Part shown: one piece after another, positions 18,675 through 27,442 of the stretch
How positions within the stretch are numbered: the first letter of the stretch is position 1
Layout: each line of letters starts with the position of its first letter
Source of the DNA: CBDAUN01 sp965200645
GTDB lineage: Bacteria > Pseudomonadota > Gammaproteobacteria > Arenicellales > JAJDZL01
Reading direction: 5' to 3'
Length of the DNA stretch: 64,000 bases
NCBI GenBank assembly: GCA_965200645.1
Contig: CBDAUN010000002.1
Span: forward strand, 372,001-436,000
Program-made: the position numbers and the translations under genes
Notes under the pieces: model-generated
The model's input: only the letters and a program-made list of their open reading frames with translations
What the model was told of the DNA's origin: nothing
The model's database searches: none

Positions 18675-19925
18675 ATGCCCTGGGATGATCAGGACCCTGG
18701 CCGAAACGGTCGTGGGCGTGGGGGAGGCGGTCAAAGTGGACCGCCAGAACTGGACGAGCTTATAGATGTAATGAAGGAACGCTTTACCCGCGGATTTAGG
18801 CGTTCAAGCAGTAGTTCTGGTGATAATGATGGAGGAGGGGCAGGAAGACAGAAACGCAGTAGTAGTTCCGGTTCACGTAAGCCAAACCGAACCATCATCT
18901 CATTAGCCATAGTCATAGCATTGGGTCTTTGGGTATCCAGCGGCCTATATGTTGTGGAACAAGGTGAGCAAGGCGTAGAGTTGCGCTTTGGAGAATACGT
19001 TAGAACAGCAGGCGCAGGTCTTCGATGGCATATACCCTTCCCTGTTGAAGAAGCGGTCGTAGTCAATGTCCAAAAAGTCAATACAGTTGAAGTAGGTTAT
19101 CGGGTCAATGAACGCACCCGTACCCTCACCCCAGTAACTCGCGAAGCCTTGATGTTGACTGCGGACGAGAACATTATTGATATTCAGTTCGCCGTTCAGT
19201 ACGACATCAAGGATCCAAAGGACCTACTGTTTAACGTTAGTGACCCATTGCACCTAGTGGTGCGACAAGCGACAGAAAGTGCGGTTCGTGAGGTCGTCGG
19301 AGGTAGCACGATGGACTTTGCAATTACCGAAGGGCGAGCGGAAATCGCGCAGGACACCAAAGTTTTGCTGCAGGACATTCTAGACCGATACACCACCGGC
19401 GTTAATGTCAGGGCGGTTGAAATGCAGAACGCTCAGCCACCAGCGGAAGTAAAGGCAGCATTCGATGATGCCGTGAAGGCACGGGAAGATGAGGAGCGAC
19501 TCAAGAATGAAGCCGAAGCTTACTTTAATGACGTCATTCCGCGAGCACGAGGCCAGGCAGCCCGAATTCTTCAGGAAGCCGAAGGTTATAGGGCTGCTGT
19601 GATTGCTCGAGCCGAAGGTGAAGCATCACGATTTGAACAAATTTTATCGGAATATCGCAAAGCACCTGACATCACTCGTGACCGACTTTATTTGGAGTCA
19701 CTTGAGGAAGTTCTAACCAATTCGACAAAGTTACTAATCGATCAAGAAGGCGGCAACAACATCTTTTATCTGCCACTTGACCAAATTATTAAAAATCGGG
19801 AACAGTCCACTGCGGGTGACTTCGACGTCAACCGTTCCGGAACATCAACAGGTGGTGGAACTGAATTTGGAAGTACGTCTCGGTCCATTAGAAACGAAGG
19901 CCGAAGCGGAAGAACACAGGGCTAA
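18675..19925 (+). CDS. hflK: FtsH protease modulator HflK
   Basis: A 416-residue membrane-anchored SPFH/band-7 protein. With HflC it forms a large cage around FtsH and limits its proteolysis. The N-terminus is cytoplasmic and Gly/Ser-rich (GRGRGGGGQ), followed by one membrane segment near residue 75 and the SPFH domain (VVEQGEQGVELRFGEY). A helical part and a flexible Gly/Ser tail follow. GAGG lies about 12 bases before the ATG. It is separated from hflX by a 227-base leader and from hflC by 26 bases. Confidence 0.95.
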   Translation: MPWDDQDPGRNGRGRGGGGQSGPPELDELIDVMKERFTRGFRRSSSSSGDNDGGGAGRQKRSSSSGSRKPNRTIISLAIVIALGLWVSSGLYVVEQGEQGVELRFGEYVRTAGAGLRWHIPFPVEEAVVVNVQKVNTVEVGYRVNERTRTLTPVTREALMLTADENIIDIQFAVQYDIKDPKDLLFNVSDPLHLVVRQATESAVREVVGGSTMDFAITEGRAEIAQDTKVLLQDILDRYTTGVNVRAVEMQNAQPPAEVKAAFDDAVKAREDEERLKNEAEAYFNDVIPRARGQAARILQEAEGYRAAVIARAEGEASRFEQILSEYRKAPDITRDRLYLESLEEVLTNSTKLLIDQEGGNNIFYLPLDQIIKNREQSTAGDFDVNRSGTSTGGGTEFGSTSRSIRNEGRSGRTQG

Positions 19926-19951
19926 TACCCATAGAAGCCGAGGAATCAAGA

Positions 19952-20842
19952 ATGTCATTTAAAACGGCAATTGTCGCAATAGTCTTAGTCATAACAGGCG
20001 TACTTCTATATGAAACTATCTACTTTGTAGATGAAAGAGAAAAAGCGATTGTCTTTCAATTTGGACGTATCGTGAAGGTAGACAACGAACCAGGTTTGCA
20101 GTTTAAGAAGCCTTTTATCAATAGCGTAGAGTTTTATGATGCCCGGATTCAAACTATGGATGCGGATCCTGAGCTTTATCTAACCGGTGAGAAAAAGAAT
20201 TTAGTTGTTGACTCATTCGCCAAGTGGCGGATTCGTGATGTTGCAAAGTATTACGTAACCGTTAGCGGGTTACAATCAAATGCACGAGCTCGATTGGCAC
20301 AGCGCGTAAATGATAGTTTGCGTCAGGAATTCGGTAAGCGTGCGGTTCAGGAGGTGATTTCTGGCGATCGTGCGGAAATTATGGAATTGGTGAGAAGAGC
20401 GGTTGACGAAGAAGCTAATGAATTTGGGGTTGAAGTGGTTGATGTACGTCTCAAGCGCGTAGACCTTGACCCGGAAGTCAGTGAGCGAGTGTATAGCCGA
20501 ATGGAAGCCGAACGTGCTCGAGTTGCTAAGGAGTTACGTGCTAAAGGAGCGGAAGCAGCTGAAAGAATTCGAGCCGATGCCGACAAGCAACGCGAAGTTA
20601 CCTTGGCAAATGCCTATAAGGAGGCACAGGAAGTTCGTGGTGAAGGTGATGCGACAGCTACTTTGACGTATGCGAGTTCATTTGGTCGAGACCCTGAATT
20701 TTATCGGTTGTATCGTAGTCTGAATGCCTATCGCTCTACCTTTCAGAATAAAGAAGACTTGCTCATACTGGAGCCTGACTCAGAATTCTTTCAATATTTC
20801 AAGAACAGTTACAAAGGTAAAGGGAGTTCTGCAGTCAATTAG
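19952..20842 (+). CDS. hflC: FtsH protease modulator HflC
   Basis: A 296-residue partner of HflK with one N-terminal membrane segment and an SPFH domain. The start of the domain reads VDEREKAIVFQFGRIVK, and the region VDVRLKRVDLDPEVSE is typical. Ala- and Glu-rich helices (RAKGAEAAERIRADADKQRE) form the coiled cage wall. It follows hflK by 26 bases, and the small DUF2065 gene begins 12 bases later, so the three form an operon. Confidence 0.96.
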   Translation: MSFKTAIVAIVLVITGVLLYETIYFVDEREKAIVFQFGRIVKVDNEPGLQFKKPFINSVEFYDARIQTMDADPELYLTGEKKNLVVDSFAKWRIRDVAKYYVTVSGLQSNARARLAQRVNDSLRQEFGKRAVQEVISGDRAEIMELVRRAVDEEANEFGVEVVDVRLKRVDLDPEVSERVYSRMEAERARVAKELRAKGAEAAERIRADADKQREVTLANAYKEAQEVRGEGDATATLTYASSFGRDPEFYRLYRSLNAYRSTFQNKEDLLILEPDSEFFQYFKNSYKGKGSSAVN

Positions 20843-20854
20843 CCAACACACACG

Positions 20855-21043
20855 ATGAGCTGGGATACTGTTTTTGCGGCGTTCGGCTTGCTTCTGTTAT
20901 TTGAAGGATTGATGTGTTTATTGGCTCCGTCATACTTACGAAAAGTCATGTTGCAGCTGCTCGAATTCAATAGCGCTGTCATTCAAAGAATAGGAATAGT
21001 TGCCGCACTTGCTGGTGCGGCTATTCTTTGGATCGTTGCTTAG
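20855..21043 (+). CDS. DUF2065 (YjeT-like) small membrane protein
   Basis: A 62-residue protein with two hydrophobic segments separated by a short basic linker, matching the YjeT/DUF2065 family found between hflC and hisZ or purA in gammaproteobacteria. The second segment starts after QRIGI. Function is unknown; position and size make the family assignment secure. It begins 12 bases after hflC. Confidence 0.88.
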   Translation: MSWDTVFAAFGLLLLFEGLMCLLAPSYLRKVMLQLLEFNSAVIQRIGIVAALAGAAILWIVA

Positions 21044-21126
21044 TTGAACTCCTCATACTAACTTTGATCTAGTTTTTCACAGTTTCATTTTTGACTTCAT
21101 CAGCTTTTCAAAAAGGCACTGATGTC

Positions 21127-22311
21127 ATGAACTCACACTTATGGACCCAGCTTGAAGGAGTTGAACAGATACTTTCAAGCGAGGGCTGGAATTATGAGCA
21201 ATTACGTCGAAAGTTGCTCGACCGCTTTTACTCAAATGGTTACGAGTTAGTTATCCCTCCGCTCGTAGATTTTGTTGAAAATCTACTGTCAGGCACTAAT
21301 CAAGACCTAGACCTCCTTACGGTAAAGGTGCCTGACCACGTCAGTGGGCGAATGTATGGCATTCGAGCCGACATGACCCCACAGGTTGCCCGCATTGCTG
21401 CACTTCAAGCACCACAAATCAATGAAGTTATTCGGTTGTGCTACTTAGGGCCGACACTGTTGGCTAGAACTCCTGATCTTGGTGGTAGTCGGGAATTGCT
21501 TCAATTTGGTGCTGAATTATTTGGCTCATCTGCACCAGAGTCGGATTGCGAAGTGATTCGTTTGATGGTTGAGGTGTTGCAGACCGCAGGTGTAAATCCT
21601 TTATCAGTATCAATCGGTCACGTTGGAATCTTTCGCGAAGTATTCAAACTGATAGATTTGGATGGTCACGTGGAAGGTGAGTTTTTAGAAGCACTCCAAC
21701 GAAAATCCAAACCAGACATAGATGAAGTCAGTGCGCGGTACAAACTTGATGAGGATCGGTGCAGGGTATTGAAGGATTTAACTGATTTAAACGGCAGTGT
21801 TCAAATTTCCGAACAGGCGAATTTACGACTCGGAAAATTGTCGAAGGGATTAGATTCTGTATTGGAGGAAGTAGCTGCGATTTGTGATCTTTTGTGCAAC
21901 CAAATTGAAGGAATTTCGTTGCATCTGGATTACGCACAGGTTGGTAGTTACAAGTATCACACTGGGGTAATATTTTCTGCCTACGGACCTGGCTATGGTC
22001 AAGCATTGGCGAAGGGTGGGCGATACGACGATGTTCTTTCTGCATACGGAACCCCATGTCCGGCAACAGGATTTAGTGGGGATTTGCGACTGCTTCGTCA
22101 TCGTGCATCAGTACAACTTCGCAAGGCGATATTGGTGCCTGCCCAAGCCAAAGTGCCGTCAGAAGTCATTGAGCGGTTGTTTAGACAAAAAGAAAGGGTA
22201 ATTTACGAATTGCCGAATCAAGGGAAAGCACAACTTGGTACCATAGTTGACCGGAAATTGGTCGAAAAAGATGGTTCCTGGGTGGTGGTCCATTTCAACT
22301 CGCAAGAATAG
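21127..22311 (+). CDS. hisZ: ATP phosphoribosyltransferase regulatory subunit HisZ
   Basis: About 394 residues. HisZ is a histidyl-tRNA-synthetase-like protein without aminoacylation activity that completes the short form of HisG, the first enzyme of histidine synthesis. The class II core is seen in GYELVIPPLVDFVENLL, RADMTPQVAR and GYGQALAKGGRYDDV. The start at 21127 is preferred because the frame open from 21091 begins with TTG and lacks family similarity. HisG itself is not in this window, but HisZ implies the short HisG form. purA follows by 4 bases. Confidence 0.93.
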   Translation: MNSHLWTQLEGVEQILSSEGWNYEQLRRKLLDRFYSNGYELVIPPLVDFVENLLSGTNQDLDLLTVKVPDHVSGRMYGIRADMTPQVARIAALQAPQINEVIRLCYLGPTLLARTPDLGGSRELLQFGAELFGSSAPESDCEVIRLMVEVLQTAGVNPLSVSIGHVGIFREVFKLIDLDGHVEGEFLEALQRKSKPDIDEVSARYKLDEDRCRVLKDLTDLNGSVQISEQANLRLGKLSKGLDSVLEEVAAICDLLCNQIEGISLHLDYAQVGSYKYHTGVIFSAYGPGYGQALAKGGRYDDVLSAYGTPCPATGFSGDLRLLRHRASVQLRKAILVPAQAKVPSEVIERLFRQKERVIYELPNQGKAQLGTIVDRKLVEKDGSWVVVHFNSQE

Positions 22312-22315
22312 TGCA

Positions 22316-23608
22316 ATGGCTAAAACGGTAGCAGTCTTTGGAGCTCAGTGGGGTGACGAAGGAAAGGGAAAAATTGTTGATTCATTGAGCGCCCAAGCGG
22401 ATTGTGTCGTTCGTTTTCAGGGTGGTCACAACGCCGGTCATACTTTGATTGTAGACGGTCAAAAGATCGTTCTACATCTCATTCCAGCCGGCGTGTTGCA
22501 CGAGCACGTCACCGGATACATTGGTAATGGAGTAGTCTTGTCCTTGGAATCTCTCCAAAAAGAAATTGATGAACTTAAGGACTTCGGTGTTGATATCGAT
22601 GGCCGACTCAAAGTGAGCGGTGATGCATCGTTGCTATTGCCGGTACATAGTGCACTTGACCAAGCAAGAGAAGGGAAGAAGAATGGTCAAAAAATCGGCA
22701 CAACTGGCAGAGGAATTGGACCAGCTTACGAAGACAAGATTGCTCGTCGCGGCTTACGCTTGTACGACTTAGTTGACAATAATGGATGGCAGGATAAATG
22801 CCGTTCTCTTTTGGAATATCACAATTTTTTGCTGACTAAGTATCACGAGTCTAAAGCAACCGATATAGATCAGTCAATTGCCGCACTAGAATCGTCGGCA
22901 GAGTGGATACAATCCATGGTTTCCGATGTAGGAAGTGACATTTATGAAGCTGTAGAGGCAGGTAGGAGAGTGTTATTTGAAGGCGCACAAGGGTCGATGT
23001 TGGATATTGATCATGGCACTTACCCATTTGTAACTTCTTCAAGTACAGGTGCAAGCAGCATCACTTCCGGTGCTGGATTTCCTACTTCTAGAGTTGATTA
23101 TCGCTTGGCAATCGTAAAGGCCTATGCTACACGGGTCGGATCTGGACCATTTCCAACCGAGTTATTCGATTCTGTTGGTGAAAAAATTGCAGAAAAGGGC
23201 ATGGAGTTTGGGGCGACTACTGGACGCCCTCGACGATGCGGATGGTTTGATGCAGTTATGTATCGTCGTGCTCATCAGGTGAATCAATTTAATGGGTTAT
23301 GTATAACAAAAATAGATGTTCTTGACGGGATTGATCCGTTGAAGATATGTACAGCATACAAATGCGGCGGAGAAGAATTCGAACACTATCCCAGTAACGC
23401 TGGAAAGTTAAAAAATGTTGAACAGGTATACGAAGAACTGCCGGGGTGGAATGAACCAACCCATGGAATTACAGATTATGATCAGTTGCCGAAGAACGCG
23501 AAGCGTTACGTAGAAAGGATCAGTGCTTTAACCGATACACCCATTGCAATTGTATCGACTGGACCTGAGCGAAGAGATGAAATATCGCTTGAACCAATCT
23601 TTGAATGA
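22316..23608 (+). CDS. purA: Adenylosuccinate synthetase
   Basis: A 430-residue enzyme that joins IMP and aspartate using GTP in the first committed step to AMP. Motifs are FGAQWGDEGKGK at the N-terminus, GGHNAGHT, GTTGRGIGPAYEDK, the loop STGASSITSGAG and the C-terminal GPERRDE. The ATG at 22316 gives the usual length (E. coli has 432); the frame is open upstream only because it overlaps hisZ. It lies 4 bases after hisZ and closes the conserved run that began at nnr. Confidence 0.97.
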   Translation: MAKTVAVFGAQWGDEGKGKIVDSLSAQADCVVRFQGGHNAGHTLIVDGQKIVLHLIPAGVLHEHVTGYIGNGVVLSLESLQKEIDELKDFGVDIDGRLKVSGDASLLLPVHSALDQAREGKKNGQKIGTTGRGIGPAYEDKIARRGLRLYDLVDNNGWQDKCRSLLEYHNFLLTKYHESKATDIDQSIAALESSAEWIQSMVSDVGSDIYEAVEAGRRVLFEGAQGSMLDIDHGTYPFVTSSSTGASSITSGAGFPTSRVDYRLAIVKAYATRVGSGPFPTELFDSVGEKIAEKGMEFGATTGRPRRCGWFDAVMYRRAHQVNQFNGLCITKIDVLDGIDPLKICTAYKCGGEEFEHYPSNAGKLKNVEQVYEELPGWNEPTHGITDYDQLPKNAKRYVERISALTDTPIAIVSTGPERRDEISLEPIFE

Positions 23609-23714
23609 GAAGGGTAAGACTGCTGTCTTTCATTTAGTTTCTTAGTGGATGTTCGCTCTACGGTAGTTATTGGCTGCTTTGAACGCCTTATCCTAACCAT
23701 TCAGGCTGAATTAC

Positions 23715-24188
23715 TCAGGACGTTATCGAATCTCCAATGTTGATTTTCCCACTCGTTGAGATATGAGCCCGCAATCCTGCACGTTTTCTCCAAATTTTTA
23801 CCAGCTTGGGATGTCCAACTAGCCCACTAAGGTAGGTGCATGGTTCACACAAGCGCATTCCCTGTAAGGTAACTTCACCTACTTGAAATGTATGCCCAAC
23901 AAGAGCATTCAAATCGACTCCTTGGGTGATGATGTTACGTCGACATTGTGAGTGTTCGAGAGTGATCCCATGTTCTTCTTTTAGTTCTTCAAAAGCTTCC
24001 GATTCGATCAATGTGATTTCTTGGTCGGGTTCAATATTAGGTTTGGAAAATGTACCGGCAATAGAATAGTAGCGGTCGCCGATTATCCCTCTTCCTTCAA
24101 TAGCACTAACGGAGTTGATTTCCTGCATGTCTCCACCGGCTTCCGGTGTAATAAACATTTGAACTACGGTTGCGTTATCGTTACTCAT
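23715..24188 (-). CDS. MOSC-domain protein
   Basis: A 157-residue stand-alone MOSC (molybdenum cofactor sulfurase C-terminal) domain. GRGIIGDRYY, ITLIESEAFE and CRRNIITQGVDLN are recognisable, as is the conserved Cys region LCEPCTYL. Such proteins bind or pass on sulfur for molybdenum-cofactor enzymes or reduce N-hydroxylated compounds, but small stand-alone members are mostly uncharacterised. GGAGG just upstream of the ATG supports the start. It converges on purA and is not clearly in an operon. Confidence 0.88.
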   Translation of the reverse strand: MSNDNATVVQMFITPEAGGDMQEINSVSAIEGRGIIGDRYYSIAGTFSKPNIEPDQEITLIESEAFEELKEEHGITLEHSQCRRNIITQGVDLNALVGHTFQVGEVTLQGMRLCEPCTYLSGLVGHPKLVKIWRKRAGLRAHISTSGKINIGDSITS

Positions 24189-25069
24189 TGGACCTCCACT
24201 ATTGAGTTTTTGGCTGGAAGATTCGGAGTTCTCAGACTGTTAACTCTGAATTTAAATCAGCTGACTCGAATCTAGAGTTTATATTGTAATCGGTAGAGTC
24301 AAAATTTTAGTTACCAAACTTTCAAATGCGAAATACACACCTAATGTCTAGTACAACAGTTTAGGACTCAAGCGTTTATAGACTAGTCAGGATCTTGTGT
24401 GTATTGATGAGGTTGTCGTTCAACTTGATAGTGAGAAATCCGAAACTACTTGATTTTGGATAGAATCTCATATTGAACATATAGTTTGTCAAATGTCCAA
24501 TTCTCACAACGTTTGACGTGACTTTCAAAGCACAGCGTTGTTCGTCACCACGTTCATTCCTCTATGTCTCACTCTGGAATCAGAGTAACTACATCGATGG
24601 TTAGTTCCTAAAGCTATTTTCCGTTTGTCGGAGCACCCTTTTCCAACTCGTTGTTATTCTGAATCTTCTCAAATGCGTCCTGAAGTATTTTCAATTCTGA
24701 AATCATGTTTAGTTTCGTTCCGGTTTTTGCAGCCGCCTTCTTGGCGGACTTCATTTTGTCGAATATCCTATCTTTGGCAATCCCAAACTTGCCACTCAAA
24801 CTGAGACCCTGCCCAATTGTGCTGTCTAGTGTCGAACTTCAAGATCTATGACATAATCTTAAGGAGAAATTTGAAATTAGTCAAAAAATTGTTGTGAATT
24901 CTCGCGAACAATTTATGGCTAGTTCAATGCGGCAATGACAACGTTGCAATTAAACCTAAAATCGCCAAAAAAGCATCCGGAATTCGGTAGTATGCGATTC
25001 CAAAATGAAATATGGAGTAGTGATTTCCCGAATTGAACTTGATTCGCTGTGATTTGTTAATTTGAACTG
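24189..25069. other. 880-base gene-poor stretch between the MOSC gene and an unknown gene
   Basis: Little coding signal is present apart from one doubtful lysine-rich ORF on the minus strand at 24614-24799. An 8-bp inverted repeat (AAATTGTT at 24886-24893, AACAATTT at 24907-24914) and a small hairpin (ACTCTG GAAT CAGAGT, near 24575) were seen, neither with a terminator tail. No RNA gene could be recognised. The stretch may be decayed coding DNA. Confidence 0.5.
24614..24799 (-). CDS. Possible small lysine-rich protein, unknown
   Basis: A 61-residue frame beginning with TTG, or 46 residues from an internal ATG at 24754 that has AGGA ten bases upstream. The composition is basic and helical in the middle (KMKSAKKAAAKTGTK) with a more acidic C-terminal part. 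No family was recognised. It lies alone in a gene-poor stretch, so it could be a real small protein, the end of a decayed gene, or chance. Confidence 0.3.
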   Translation of the reverse strand: MSGKFGIAKDRIFDKMKSAKKAAAKTGTKLNMISELKILQDAFEKIQNNNELEKGAPTNGK

Positions 25070-25597
25070 ATGAAATTGGAATTCAAACTTCAGTACATAG
25101 CACGAATAATCCTGCATCGTGTTAATCAATTCAATTTTGGCTCCAACTTAACATTTTGGCGTCAACGTAAAAATTTGTACAAGCGAATTCATGAATTCGA
25201 TGAAAATTTACCTGACGACATCGAAGACGTACTCGAAGTATCAGCGACCCTAGAAATCAGAGAATACGATGTATTCGGACTGGCTTATAGCTGGTGGTAT
25301 GGTAGAAACGCTCAGTTCGACATTCTTGAGGCCCACTTTGCACGCTACATGTTCAACAAGATAGTTCCGCCTTGGGTACGGCAGTATAGTCGAATGATTA
25401 TTGAACTACGAAACAGCGGAGAACTAGACCGGGAGGTTTTGGGAGTAGCACTTTTGCCTAATGCCACAGCACGGTCGGTTAGAGCTGGAGTTCGGTACAC
25501 GGTATTAATCGCTTTAATAATGAGTGCACTGATCGTTATGGCAAACTTAGCCTACAACTACATGGACTTACCTTGTATGTTTCCGCCTTGCTACTAG
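25070..25597 (+). CDS. Unknown protein with C-terminal membrane anchor
   Basis: A 175-residue protein not assigned to any family. The N-terminal two thirds are soluble and mixed basic and acidic (NLPDDIEDVLEVSATLEIRE), with an aromatic patch YSWWYGRN. One hydrophobic segment near residues 143-162 is followed by a short tail with two Cys (PCMFPPC). This suggests a tail-anchored inner-membrane protein. A second small membrane protein follows by 31 bases, so the two may be an operon. Confidence 0.6.
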   Translation: MKLEFKLQYIARIILHRVNQFNFGSNLTFWRQRKNLYKRIHEFDENLPDDIEDVLEVSATLEIREYDVFGLAYSWWYGRNAQFDILEAHFARYMFNKIVPPWVRQYSRMIIELRNSGELDREVLGVALLPNATARSVRAGVRYTVLIALIMSALIVMANLAYNYMDLPCMFPPCY

Positions 25598-25628
25598 TAG
25601 TTGCCACAAACTTATTTCTTTATCATTT

Positions 25629-25814
25629 ATGGAATCTGATTCAACTTTACTAAACATCATTTTTTTACTTTTCACTGGCGGTATTGCCTACCATGCGATT
25701 ACCTATCGAACTGAGGAAGGCAAACGAGACGGGGTCAGACTACTATTCGGGTGTATCGCTTTGCTTTTTTTCATGCGTGTGCTTTTTGTCGACATACTGG
25801 AAGTTTGGTATTGA
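25629..25814 (+). CDS. Small two-segment membrane protein, unknown
   Basis: A 61-residue protein made almost entirely of two hydrophobic stretches joined by a charged loop (YRTEEGKRDGVR), giving a helical hairpin in the inner membrane. No family was recognised. It follows the preceding unknown gene by 31 bases on the same strand and may act with it. Confidence 0.55.
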   Translation: MESDSTLLNIIFLLFTGGIAYHAITYRTEEGKRDGVRLLFGCIALLFFMRVLFVDILEVWY

Positions 25815-25926
25815 CGCGGAATAAGTCTGGCGATACTCAATTCTATATGTAATTTGAATCACTCTGCTAGAATTAACAATCCTATACCTTTCACCAAATC
25901 AAGACTGAGTCTCTGAAGTTGTCTAG

Positions 25927-26502
25927 ATGGACACTGGAACTCACATCGTCTGTAATTTAATTGTTCAGGGACGAACAAAATTACCTCAGCCCCAACTTTT
26001 CACTATGGTGATAGTTGGAGCCATTCTTCCCGACGCTCCGATGATCCTGTTTTATGTTTGGGAATCGCTTGTACAGCAAACTCCTGAATCAGTAATTTGG
26101 TCAGAACGATACTACCTACCCGCTTGGCAAAACTTTTTTGACATTTTCAACTCGATCCCAATTGCAGTGGCAGGGTTGATTATGGCAATCAAACTTCAAA
26201 AACCAATCCTACAAATCATATTTGTTGGTGTCCTGTTGCACATCGCCTTTGATTTCCCATTACACAACGATGACGCACATCGCCACTTCTATCCTTTATC
26301 GGATTGGCGATTTATAAGTCCCTTTTCCTATTGGGACTCAAATCATTACGGGCACATCATCATGCCACTGCAAATTCTATTCGCAGTTTTAGGTCTGATA
26401 TGGTTATGGATGAAACACCGTAGTAGGTATGAAAGAGTTGTAGTCGGTGGGATTTCTGCAATCTATGTCAGCTTTATGGTGTATGCGGCAATCGTTTGGT
26501 AA
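25927..26502 (+). CDS. Multi-pass membrane protein with His/Asp-rich hydrolase-like motifs
   Basis: A 191-residue protein with about four membrane segments. HIVCNLI at the N-terminus, GAILPDAPM, then HIAFDFPLHNDDAHRHF and PLSDWRFISPFSYWDSNHYG form a conserved His/Asp-rich pattern. It recalls membrane proteins of the YdjM/DUF457-like metal-dependent hydrolase type, and relatives are sometimes mislabelled as cobalamin-synthesis proteins. Substrate is unknown. It starts 113 bases after the small membrane gene and converges on a TPR gene with a 21-base gap. Confidence 0.7.
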   Translation: MDTGTHIVCNLIVQGRTKLPQPQLFTMVIVGAILPDAPMILFYVWESLVQQTPESVIWSERYYLPAWQNFFDIFNSIPIAVAGLIMAIKLQKPILQIIFVGVLLHIAFDFPLHNDDAHRHFYPLSDWRFISPFSYWDSNHYGHIIMPLQILFAVLGLIWLWMKHRSRYERVVVGGISAIYVSFMVYAAIVW

Positions 26503-26523
26503 AGGAACCTGAGTAGATTTGAA

Positions 26524-27102
26524 CTACTTTTTATAAGTTCGTTGCCGTTCATCAATTTCAGGAACTTTCAGCAATCTTTCCGACGCCGGTTTCTTCATTT
26601 CCGACATGAGGTATTCAGCCCGTTCAGCAATGCCCGGTGGCTTCTCAGGCTGATTTCTCAAAAACCGTGTCAGCCAATGAGGTCCTTCAGCAATTTCCGG
26701 GTCAAGTTGAAGTGCGATCAAATAATCTTCTATGGCTAGTTCGTAGTTGCCCATACGATCATGTAGTATTCCACGATTCGCATAGGTTCCGCCAAATTCT
26801 GGTTCCAAAGCAATCGCTTCATCAAATGCTATGAGTGACTTTGAATTTTCTCCCAGTAGCATAAGAGTTCGTGCTTTTCCGCGTAGTGAACTGATGTGTG
26901 AAGGGTCAGCCTTTAACGCAGCTTCATATTCAATGAGTGCACGCTCATAAGAACCATCTTCAAACAGTTTGTTGCCTGCATGGTACTCCGTATCTCCAGG
27001 GTCATATCCAACTATGTAACTGTCGTACAATCCCCAAGCAACCCAGCCAATAGCAAGGATGATTGCTGTGTACTTAAGAAACTTGTAAAGACGAGGGTCC
27101 AC
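26524..27102 (-). CDS. Membrane-anchored TPR-repeat protein
   Basis: A 192-residue protein with one N-terminal membrane segment (residues 9-27) and three tetratricopeptide repeats in the periplasmic or cytoplasmic part (for example GNKLFEDGSYERALIEYEAA and GNYELAIEDYLIALQLDPE). TPR domains serve as protein-docking scaffolds; the partner is unknown. The start is GTG at 27102, 4 bases after the end of the small membrane gene on the same strand, so the two are almost certainly co-translated. Confidence 0.75.
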   Translation of the reverse strand: MDPRLYKFLKYTAIILAIGWVAWGLYDSYIVGYDPGDTEYHAGNKLFEDGSYERALIEYEAALKADPSHISSLRGKARTLMLLGENSKSLIAFDEAIALEPEFGGTYANRGILHDRMGNYELAIEDYLIALQLDPEIAEGPHWLTRFLRNQPEKPPGIAERAEYLMSEMKKPASERLLKVPEIDERQRTYKK

Positions 27103-27106
27103 GTAG

Positions 27107-27337
27107 TTAATCGGGAATTAATCTGAAATTGAATAGTAAGGAAAATAACAGGCAAACAAATGCAGCAATGACATACGCTCTGTTTTTTTGCCCGTCAATT
27201 TCTTCCTGACTGAGGTGACGTTGCAGTTTTTTCTGAATACGCCTCACACTGAAAACGTGAATCAGTCGACTGACTGGTAGGAATAGGGCAGCGGTAAGGG
27301 CGATCACCCACAGCCAGTATTGAGTCACTATTGACAT
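27107..27337 (-). CDS. Small membrane protein, unknown
   Basis: A 76-residue protein with two hydrophobic segments at residues 8-27 and 54-71. Between them is a basic, helical loop (RRIQKKLQRHLSQEEIDGQKNR) that would face the cytoplasm. No family was recognised. It is directly followed by the TPR protein gene, 4 bases apart, and lies downstream of the symporter terminator. It probably forms a two-gene unit with the TPR protein. Confidence 0.6.
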   Translation of the reverse strand: MSIVTQYWLWVIALTAALFLPVSRLIHVFSVRRIQKKLQRHLSQEEIDGQKNRAYVIAAFVCLLFSLLFNFRLIPD

Positions 27338-27389
27338 GAAAGCAGACTCTCGTCGTCAAGCATAATTCAAACTAGAGTTTGAAGTGTAT

Positions 27390-27418
27390 AAAAAAAGGGA
27401 GGGTTGCCCCTCCCTTTT
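27390..27418 (-). terminator. Rho-independent terminator after the sodium/solute symporter
   Basis: On the minus strand an 11-bp perfect stem (AAAAGGGAGGG with CCCTCCCTTTT) with a 4-base loop ends in seven T residues. It lies about 25 bases past the symporter stop. The A-run on the other side could let it work in both directions, but only the minus strand has a coding gene ending here. Confidence 0.9.
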
Positions 27419-27442
27419 ATTTTACTTACTGCAGTTATCAGC

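Noticed and set aside
24886..24914. 8-bp inverted repeat in the gene-poor stretch
   Set aside because: AT-rich stem, 13-base loop and no T-run; not enough to call a terminator or operator.
26512..26532. Weak hairpin (AGTAG/CTACT) with a T-run at the convergent end of the membrane-protein and TPR genes
   Set aside because: A stem of only five base pairs is too weak to claim as a terminator.
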